Source: Oscillospiraceae bacterium
GTDB lineage: Bacteria > Bacillota_A > Clostridia > Oscillospirales > Oscillospiraceae
Direction: 5' to 3'
DNA: 15,437 nt
Assembly (NCBI GenBank): GCA_017411665.1
Contig: JAFQPT010000183.1
Location: 1 to 15,437, forward strand
Positions 1 to 4,534 of the stretch are shown here, one piece after another. Numbering within the stretch: position 1 is the first letter of the stretch; each line of letters begins with the position of its first letter. The notes under the pieces were generated by a model. It saw only the letters and a program-made list of their open reading frames with translations. It was not told the origin of the DNA and did not search any database. The translations under genes were made by a program, and so were the position numbers.

Positions 1-58
1 TATGAATAATACTTAGCTGTGTAAGTATATAGGAATTTCCCTCATGAATGAGGTGATA

Positions 59-88
59 AAATAATAGAGGTATGACCCTCTATTATTT
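59..88. terminator. Bidirectional terminator hairpin, 12-bp perfect stem
   Basis: AAATAATAGAGG (59-70) pairs perfectly with CCTCTATTATTT (77-88) around a 6-base loop. On the plus strand it is followed by CTTTTT (89-94); on the minus strand by TTATC. It contains the stop codon of the minus-strand peptide and could also end a plus-strand gene left of the window. Two smaller hairpins lie beside it: ACTTA/TAAGT (11-26) and CCTCAT/ATGAGG (40-53). Confidence 0.65.
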
Positions 89-172
89 CTTTTTGAGAAG
101 CTGATACCACAATCGAATCTCTCTGGATATGAGAGCTGCAATAGTAGCCACAGCTAACAGAAAGGAAAGTAT
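83..172 (-). CDS. Small hydrophobic toxin-like peptide, 29 codons, with AUA in the start position (possibly a decayed gene)
   Basis: Not a standard ORF because it lacks ATG/GTG/TTG at its beginning. On the minus strand GGAGG (184-180) is followed by exactly 7 bases and then ATA, from which an open frame of 29 codons runs to TAA. The peptide begins with LSFLLAVATIAAL after the initiator, has one hydrophobic helix of about 14-16 residues, and ends in a basic amphipathic tail, WYQLLKKK. This size and layout match small one-helix membrane peptides known from type I toxin or holin-like toxin families, some of which begin MLSFLxAV in Firmicutes (recalled, not searched). The stop lies inside a perfect terminator hairpin and a TATA-like box lies about 70 bases upstream. 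Either AUA is used as a rare start or the ATG was lost by one substitution. Coding potential is inferred from layout, not proven. Confidence 0.45.
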   Translation of the reverse strand: MLSFLLAVATIAALISREIRLWYQLLKKK

Positions 173-179
173 TCTATCA

Positions 180-184
180 CCTCC
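180..184 (-). promoter_or_regulatory. Strong ribosome binding site in front of the 29-codon peptide
   Basis: The minus strand reads AAAAAAAGGAGGTGATAG here. GGAGGTGAT is a full match to the anti-Shine-Dalgarno end of 16S rRNA in archaea and bacteria. The 7-base spacing from GGAGG points at the ATA codon at 172-170. No other start codon lies at a usable distance in any frame with a comparable open reading frame. Confidence 0.6.
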
Positions 185-239
185 TTTTTTTCTTAGTCCG
201 GTTGGTCAGACCGGCCAATCTTATGATTCAATTTAGAAG

Positions 240-248
240 TATATAATT
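240..248 (-). promoter_or_regulatory. TATA-like promoter element upstream of the small peptide
   Basis: The minus strand reads GGGAATTATATACTT. The AT-rich TTATATAC core behind a purine-rich GGGAA resembles an archaeal BRE-TATA pair. A start site about 25 bases downstream would give a leader of roughly 45 bases. That leader would include a GC-rich inverted repeat, CCGGT (198-202) with ACCGG (210-214), just ahead of the ribosome site. As a bacterial promoter it would offer TATACT as a -10 but has no clear -35. Confidence 0.35.
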
Positions 249-254
249 CCCATA

Positions 255-330
255 CCGCGCCTTCGCCAGTCCTGCGGACTTGCTCATGGCTTGAGTCGCT
301 TTACAGCGCCTCGCGCCGTGCGAAAGTGCC
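255..330 (+). repeat. Three-hairpin repeat, copy A
   Basis: Noncoding, GC-rich island. It has three successive small hairpins: AGTCC-TGC-GGACT (268-280), CTCA-TGGCT-TGAG (283-295) and CGCT-TTAC-AGCG (297-308), then CCTCGCGCC. The flanks CTTCGC (261-266) and GCGAAAG (320-326) can pair with one bulge, which would close the array. It shares the order hairpin-GCTCANGGCTTGAGTC-hairpin-CCTCGC with the other copies. It lies just upstream of the TATA-like box of the peptide. Confidence 0.6.
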
Positions 331-416
331 CCCTTTTTCCAAAATCACAAAAAATCAGAGACAGTACAAGAGATATAAAGACAAATAAAACCCTGAAAAT
401 GCTCAAACGCACTTTC

Positions 417-465
417 GCGAATGTTGCACATTCGCTCACGGCTTAGTCGCTCCCGCTCCCTCGCC
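417..465 (+). repeat. Three-hairpin repeat, copy B (third hairpin degenerate)
   Basis: The first hairpin is GCGAATG-TTGCA-CATTCGC (417-435, 7 bp), unrelated in sequence to that of copy A but in the same position. It is followed by GCTCACGGCTTAGTCGCT, matching the shared core with one base missing. The third hairpin is not formed (GCTCCCGCTCCC). The CCTCGCC that ends the unit is present. Confidence 0.45.
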
Positions 466-533
466 TTTCGCAAGTCTCTTCGAGCCTTGCTCATGCCTTG
501 AGTCACTTACGTGCCTCGCGGCTTTCGTGAAAG
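465..533 (+). repeat. Three-hairpin repeat, copy C
   Basis: An outer stem CTTTCGC (465-471) with GTGAAAG (527-533), including one G-T pair, encloses CTC-TTC-GAG (476-484), CTCA-TGCCT-TGAG (490-502) and CAC-TTAC-GTG (504-513). CCTCGCGGC then closes the unit. It directly abuts copy B. The third hairpin keeps the TTAC loop of copy A while its stem changes from CGCT/AGCG to CAC/GTG. Confidence 0.6.
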
Positions 534-581
534 AGAGGAAAAAAGAAGAGAGAAAAGAGAGATTGGGATATTCCAAGGAGG

Positions 582-1088
582 TCAAAATCCCGCTTCCTGT
601 ACCCGTTCCAGATAGGAACTGCATTCCTGAATCTGGCGGATGATTTCATCCTGCATGGTATCATCATCCGGCATGTTGAGTGTCAGAACCGCGGACGCAA
701 CCGCTGATTCGTCAACATCTGACAAATCACAATCCCCGCACGTCCTGCGGCCGTGCTCAACGGCATGAGTCCCTGCGGGCCACACGCCCATCTCCTGCGC
801 CGCCGCAAGCGAGTCCGAAAATCCGTAATCCGTGATTATCTCCATGCAGTCAGCCGTGTACATCGTTTCGTCATCTATCTGCTCATAGATGTACTCACGA
901 ACCTCATCAGAAATGGAAATCCGGGAAATCCAGTCAGATACCACATCCTCAACCACATCCGCCGGATCATCTCCGTCTTCATCCACCCGCTCGAAGACCT
1001 CATCCAGAATCTCATCAAGATTGTTGGAGAGGAAGGCATCTGCCGCTCCCCAGACAACGTTTTCCCGTGCGTCATCATAGCCTGTCAT
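582..1088 (-). CDS. Acidic protein of unknown function, 168 aa
   Basis: I do not recognise a family. The protein is very rich in Asp and Glu, especially residues 25-50 (runs such as VDEDGDDPADVVEDVV), and is predicted mostly helical and cytoplasmic, with no signal or membrane segment. A short Cys pair, CGDC, lies at about 117-120. The start is set at 1088: GGAGG sits 9 bases upstream, and the ATG overlaps the upstream gene's stop as ATGA. An in-frame ATG at 1121 lies inside the upstream gene and lacks this support. The 4-base overlap indicates co-transcription and translational coupling with the GxxExxY-type gene. Residues about 103-119, a Gly/Arg/His-rich stretch unlike the acidic remainder, are encoded by a copy of the three-hairpin repeat. 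High acidity could suggest a nucleic-acid mimic or an inhibitor of the partner, but nothing in the sequence proves that. Confidence 0.75.
   Translation of the reverse strand: MTGYDDARENVVWGAADAFLSNNLDEILDEVFERVDEDGDDPADVVEDVVSDWISRISISDEVREYIYEQIDDETMYTADCMEIITDYGFSDSLAAAQEMGVWPAGTHAVEHGRRTCGDCDLSDVDESAVASAVLTLNMPDDDTMQDEIIRQIQECSSYLERVQEAGF
735..783 (+). repeat. Three-hairpin repeat, copy E, inside a coding sequence
   Basis: The first arm is GCACG (738-742) with CGTGC (752-756), extended inward by CC-TGC-GG (744-750) past one mismatch. Next come CTCA-ACGGCA-TGAG (756-769) and CCC-TGC-GGG (771-779). The order and the GTCCTGCGG...TGCTCA..GGC.TGAGTC core align with noncoding copy A. Here the DNA is translated in frame on the minus strand as about residues 103-119 of the acidic protein. 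Confidence 0.5.
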
Positions 1089-1576
1089 GAGCAGTCGCCT
1101 CCGAGAATCATGGATACCCATTCTTCAAATGAACCAGATGCAGCGTTCTCAGAGGGGAGTTCTACCGGACGGACAGCCTGATATCCGCTGTTTATCCACT
1201 CATAGCGTTCACACTCAATCGTCTTCGGGTTGCCGAAGTTTATGAGAATGCCGCTCTGAATGCCGCTTGCACATAAGTAGAACTGAATCTGTCTCCGGTG
1301 CATTGCGTAGAGTCTGGATGCAGCTTTGAGTTCCAGGAGAATCCGGTTATCCACGATGATATCCGCAGCGTATCCATGATTCAGGGTTTCACCATTGTAG
1401 AAAACCGGAATAGTGACCTGTCTCTCCGCAGGGAAACCTGCCTTCTTCAGTTCAATCATCATGGCTCTTTCATAGGTTGATTCAAGCATGGAGAAGCCGA
1501 GTTCGCTTCTCACCTTCATGGCGAGTCCTGCGATGCAGTACTCATCTGTTCCTTCAACTAAGGTTAATCGTGTCAT
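1085..1576 (-). CDS. GxxExxY-type protein (PD-(D/E)XK nuclease-like), 163 aa
   Basis: The overall pattern is that of the GxxExxY family of small PD-(D/E)XK-like proteins, which are widespread in bacteria and methanogens and lack a firmly assigned function. Visible motifs are LxSELGFSMLESTYERAM (about 24-39, carrying E32), an ADIIV strand with D72, LELKA with E82 and K84, and RRQIQFYL with the usual Gln near 96-98. E32, D72, E82 and K84 fit the nuclease-like core. The family's namesake glycine is Ser here (SMLESTY). Length is slightly above the typical 120-140 because of a C-terminal extension of about 30 residues. ATG at 1576 is preferred; a TTG 12 bases upstream is possible. No clear ribosome site is visible. 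The gene overlaps the acidic gene by 4 bases. Confidence 0.85.
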   Translation of the reverse strand: MTRLTLVEGTDEYCIAGLAMKVRSELGFSMLESTYERAMMIELKKAGFPAERQVTIPVFYNGETLNHGYAADIIVDNRILLELKAASRLYAMHRRQIQFYLCASGIQSGILINFGNPKTIECERYEWINSGYQAVRPVELPSENAASGSFEEWVSMILGGDCS

Positions 1577-1696
1577 GATAAACAACAAGCCAAACAGAAC
1601 GGCACAAAGATGATATTGCTGACGGTATTGGAATGAGGAAGCGGAAGCTGACGAGTGAGAAGACCGGCGGCATTATCTTCTTTGGGCTGAATGAAT

Positions 1697-1704
1697 CATA
1701 TAAA
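1697..1704 (-). promoter_or_regulatory. TATA-like element, possible promoter of the GxxExxY-type pair
   Basis: The minus strand reads TTTATATG, close to the archaeal TATA box. It lies about 120 bases upstream of the ATG at 1576, so a leader of roughly 95 bases would be needed. The upstream BRE position is not clearly purine-rich. Confidence 0.25.
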
Positions 1705-1746
1705 CTGAGAAGACGGGTTTTCACAATGCCACTGGAGAGAAAAGAG

Positions 1747-1841
1747 CTCGACGCTGACGCTCGCTATCGCCAGTCTTACAGACTGGCTCAAGGCTTGAGG
1801 CTCACGCCTCGCGCCAAACGCTGCGTCCGAGACGCGTCGAG
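1747..1841 (+). repeat. Three-hairpin repeat, copy D, closed by an 8-bp outer stem
   Basis: CTCGACGC (1747-1754) pairs perfectly with GCGTCGAG (1834-1841). Between them lie CCAGTCT-TAC-AGACTGG (1770-1786, 7 bp), CTCAA-GGC-TTGAG (1787-1799) and GAGGC-TCAC-GCCTC (1797-1810; it shares 3 bases with the previous arm), followed by GCGCC. The stems differ from copies A, C and E but pair at the same positions. This is the best-formed copy. Confidence 0.65.
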
Positions 1842-1890
1842 AAACCATGGTTGTATTCACTACACTGTGTTGTCCCATCAATTTCTGTTT

Positions 1891-1935
1891 CCCGCCGCGA
1901 GAAAGACGCCGCGTTTAGCGAGCGTCAGCGGCGGG
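1891..1935. repeat. Long GC-rich compound hairpin
   Basis: CCCGCCGC (1891-1898) pairs perfectly with GCGGCGGG (1928-1935). Inside it GACGC (1905-1909) pairs with GCGTC (1922-1926), and CGC (1910-1912) with GCG (1918-1920). In addition GCGAGCGTCAGCG (1918-1930) is the exact reverse complement of CGCTGACGCTCGC (1752-1764) at the edge of copy D, so copy D lies within a 13-bp inverted repeat. Confidence 0.6.
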
Positions 1936-1973
1936 TTGTTTACACCAGAAGTGATTATACGATACAAGCAATC

Positions 1974-2000
1974 GAAAAAGAGCGGGAGGATGAAATCCTC
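1974..2000 (-). terminator. Probable terminator after the lipoprotein gene
   Basis: On the minus strand GAGGAT-TTC-ATCCTC (2000-1986) forms a 6-bp stem with a 3-base loop, followed by CCGCTCTTTTTC. It begins 25 bases past the TAA stop of the lipoprotein gene. Confidence 0.5.
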
Positions 2001-2024
2001 ACGTAAGTATAGGGTGTAATGAAT

Positions 2025-4418
2025 TTACCAAGGAACTGTTCCACTATCAGAACCAGTCCATCCATTCTTACCCTTGAAATAGTTTAAATCGTTGAAAACG
2101 TTCTTCTTACCAATCCATGCGTTATTTACAGAATGAACAGAGTATGAGCCACTAATTGATCCCTGATTATTTCCAACAATATATCCAATATTATCAGTAT
2201 TTCCAGGCTGTGGGAATTCACAGTAAACGAAGATATTTGCAACTGATACATCTTTAATTGCAGATGGAGATGGAGCATATCCAACAATACCACCCCATGA
2301 ACGACCATTACCTGCATTTACTCCTTCAGTTGAACCTACTTTGTAATAATGGAGGAAGGTATTATCAACACCACCACTTACTCCGTTTCCACTAACGGAA
2401 CAGGAGGCAATAGTTCCAGTGTTTGTACCTGCAATTCCTCCACCATCACCGTTACCGTAGAGTAATCCTCCTTTCACCTTACAGTCAGTAATCTGTCCCT
2501 CGTTAATACCTGCAACCATACCAATACTGGATGCTGATCTGTGACACTGAACTTCACAATTTGTTAATTCAACATTGGAGATAGTGCCAGTGTTGATTCC
2601 CGCAACACAACCCATGTATACCCATGCACCATTGTGCTGCGGTGCTTCTCCAAGGAATTTTACTTTTGCGAGTTTCAGGTTTTTGATAGTTCCAGAGTTC
2701 TTTGCAAACAGACCATAGTATTTTGTTTCGGTAAATTCTGTTGTATCGACAACAGTGAGATAGTTACCTGTCTGGTGTCCTGTGACAGTATGACCATTTC
2801 CATCAAGAACCCCGCTGAATACTGCATCTCTTGGAATAGTGTACCCAGTTAAATCAATGTCAGCTACAAGTTTGTAGTGACCGTCTAAATCATTGTAAAT
2901 GTTTAGGAAATCCATTGCGGATGCAACATTGTATGGTAATTCTGCAGAACCAGGCTTTGCAGTATTGAGAAGTGAGTGTCCGTTGTAATCAAAGTTAATC
3001 GCGGATAAATCATAGGTGAACCTCTCATATCCGGTCATGTCAATGTTGTTTGCTAACCGGTAATACTTGGTTATGTCAGCTGGAACAAGAAGTAATTCAT
3101 ACACGGTTGAAATCTGGAATGGATCACTTTCTGTTCCAGAACCTTTGTAAAGCTGAGAGATGTCAAGATTCTTCATATCAGCGTTGAATCCATCAGATGG
3201 AATTGAGAAATATTCCCCATCATTACAGAATTCCATCCTCGAAAATAATGTCCCGTCAATAATCTTTGAATCGTAGTATGAGATTTCAATTTTCTGTGTT
3301 TTTAAATTGTAAACATAGGTCTTTGTAACAATACATGAACCTTTTACAACATATCGATAATAACGGTCGTGTGGATATGGGTCTAAACTAATTGTAGTTC
3401 CCATTTCTTTACTAGATACATAATCTTCTGTTACGTCTTCACTATCAGATATAGAAGAAGTTGTATCCCAGGTCATACTTGTACTGGAAGATGTGGTAGT
3501 AGTATTCCCACGCATTTTGTCATTCATGATATTTCCACCCAGTTCTATAGGTCCAAATTTGAACTTGACATTGAGACCGGAAAGATATTCCTCATTATAA
3601 TCACTATGCTCAGAAGAGGTAGTTTTACTACCACCAGTAGAATCCGTAATTGTCCTCTCTATACTCTTGGTTGTTGATTTTGCAATTTCAGATCCAGATG
3701 ATACTGACAACACCTGTCCACCAGTGTTGTAAACTGTGTCAGTCAAAACAGAAATAGTTGCCCCTTCAACCTGAGCGAGATAGTAAGTAATATACACATT
3801 ATCATCATTGACGACAATACCTTCAACTCCAGTTAAGAGAGTTTGTTTATATCCATCCATATAATGCTTATAACTTGCCTCTGCCTTCCACTTTGCATAG
3901 AGAGTTATGTCACTTGTTACAACATCGGAATTAAAGTCCCATTTTGTTCCATCGATACAATCCGGAGTTGTATACCATCCCATGAATGTATAGTGGTTTC
4001 GTGTTGGAGTGTCAGGAACTGGAATCTTCCCATTTTCCAGAATTGTTGGCGGGTTTACAAACGAGCCGCCATTGGTGTCTAATGTTACCTTATACTCGAT
4101 GACATCTTCACCGGTGAAATATGCATAAACTGCAACCTCTCCTGCAAGCGGCATATCAAGCAGAGATGTGAAAGTAACCTGTTTATCCCAGACGCCTTTG
4201 TCAAAATACCATCCTGCAAAGGAATACCCTTCTTTTGTTGGGTTTGGCGGGAAAGAAAGAGAGTTCGTTCCATCAACCCCCATCTGATAATACAGCTTAT
4301 CATCTACATAGAAATTGACAGTCATGTCCGTAATACAACCTGCCGAGCAGACAACCAGAAGTACCATAAGAAATGGAGCAATCTTGCTGATACTTTTTAG
4401 AATTTTGTTATGAGTCAT
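2025..4418 (-). CDS. Surface lipoprotein with InlB-type repeats, a beta-pore-toxin-like segment and GLUG repeats, 797 aa
   Basis: Residues 1-28 form a lipoprotein signal: basic NKILKSISK, a hydrophobic core and SAGC with candidate lipidated Cys28. Two InlB B-repeat/Listeria-Bacteroides modules follow at about 33-100 and 109-177 (TLDTNGG, FMGWYT, ITLYAKW). Residues about 240-390 are rich in alternating Ser/Thr and predicted beta: a Thr/Ser strand, then VKFKFGPIELGGN, then NTTTTSSSTSMTW, then TTISLDPYPHDRYYRYVVKG. This layout recalls the insertion hairpin and flanking strands of aerolysin/ETX-MTX2 toxins, which is an inference from pattern only. Residues 430-797 form a GLUG beta-helix with six G-x-(V/I)-(A/V)-G-x-N-x-G-x-I repeats between 569 and 760. 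GAGG lies 7 bases before the ATG. It sits 116 bases after the cluster, so it probably has its own promoter. It could equally be an adhesin. Confidence 0.85.
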   Translation of the reverse strand: MTHNKILKSISKIAPFLMVLLVVCSAGCITDMTVNFYVDDKLYYQMGVDGTNSLSFPPNPTKEGYSFAGWYFDKGVWDKQVTFTSLLDMPLAGEVAVYAYFTGEDVIEYKVTLDTNGGSFVNPPTILENGKIPVPDTPTRNHYTFMGWYTTPDCIDGTKWDFNSDVVTSDITLYAKWKAEASYKHYMDGYKQTLLTGVEGIVVNDDNVYITYYLAQVEGATISVLTDTVYNTGGQVLSVSSGSEIAKSTTKSIERTITDSTGGSKTTSSEHSDYNEEYLSGLNVKFKFGPIELGGNIMNDKMRGNTTTTSSSTSMTWDTTSSISDSEDVTEDYVSSKEMGTTISLDPYPHDRYYRYVVKGSCIVTKTYVYNLKTQKIEISYYDSKIIDGTLFSRMEFCNDGEYFSIPSDGFNADMKNLDISQLYKGSGTESDPFQISTVYELLLVPADITKYYRLANNIDMTGYERFTYDLSAINFDYNGHSLLNTAKPGSAELPYNVASAMDFLNIYNDLDGHYKLVADIDLTGYTIPRDAVFSGVLDGNGHTVTGHQTGNYLTVVDTTEFTETKYYGLFAKNSGTIKNLKLAKVKFLGEAPQHNGAWVYMGCVAGINTGTISNVELTNCEVQCHRSASSIGMVAGINEGQITDCKVKGGLLYGNGDGGGIAGTNTGTIASCSVSGNGVSGGVDNTFLHYYKVGSTEGVNAGNGRSWGGIVGYAPSPSAIKDVSVANIFVYCEFPQPGNTDNIGYIVGNNQGSISGSYSVHSVNNAWIGKKNVFNDLNYFKGKNGWTGSDSGTVPW

Positions 4419-4491
4419 ACTTTTGCCTCTAAGTTCATTTCAGTACATTTTGATGTGGTTCACTGGTCAATACGAAAAATTGTGAGTGACA

Positions 4492-4525
4492 AAAACCGGA
4501 GGGGGTTTCTGTTTGAAAACAAACA
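4492..4525 (-). terminator. Probable terminator of the SPFH-TIR cluster
   Basis: Just after the TGA at 4535 the minus strand carries two hairpins. TGTTTG-TTTT-CAAACA spans 4525-4510. AAACC-CCCTCC-GGTTT spans 4508-4493 and runs directly into a T-run (GGTTTTTG). Position and T-run suit a terminator, though the stems are short. Confidence 0.45.
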
Positions 4526-4534
4526 CCATCCGAT

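Larger units (their letters stand above)
1577..2024. other. Gene-free stretch between the lipoprotein gene and the GxxExxY-type gene
   Basis: I see no credible protein gene here. The stretch holds the lipoprotein terminator, the long GC-rich hairpin, repeat copy D and a TATA-like box. The only long plus-strand frame (1633-2019) is explained by the GC-rich repeats, lacks a ribosome site, and encodes a low-complexity Arg-rich product. Confidence 0.55.

Noticed and set aside
255..533. Possible CRISPR array or tRNA-like genes in the repeat-rich gap
   Set aside because: Copies are imperfect, differ in sequence and are not evenly spaced with spacers, so not CRISPR. The hairpin arms are too short and lack T-loop and anticodon features, so not tRNA, despite a cloverleaf-like layout.
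574..581. Plus-strand AAGGAGGT resembling a ribosome site
   Set aside because: No start codon with a meaningful open frame follows at usable distance; it lies at the 3' edge of the opposite gene.
436..624. Minus-strand 62-codon frame beyond the acidic gene
   Set aside because: It overlaps the end of the acidic gene and repeat copies B and C; Ser/Phe-rich low complexity, no ribosome site.
753..1181. Plus-strand open frame of 142 codons opposite the acidic and GxxExxY-type genes
   Set aside because: It is antisense to two supported, overlapping genes with strong start signals; no ribosome site and no recognisable motif.
1633..2019. Plus-strand open frame of 128 codons
   Set aside because: It spans repeat copy D and the GC-rich hairpin, has no ribosome site, and encodes an Arg-rich low-complexity product; the repeats explain the open frame.
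2025..4418. Reading the InlB-type repeats as evidence for a pathogen internalin
   Set aside because: These repeats occur widely in surface proteins of gut bacteria and methanogens and alone say nothing about invasion; there are no leucine-rich repeats.
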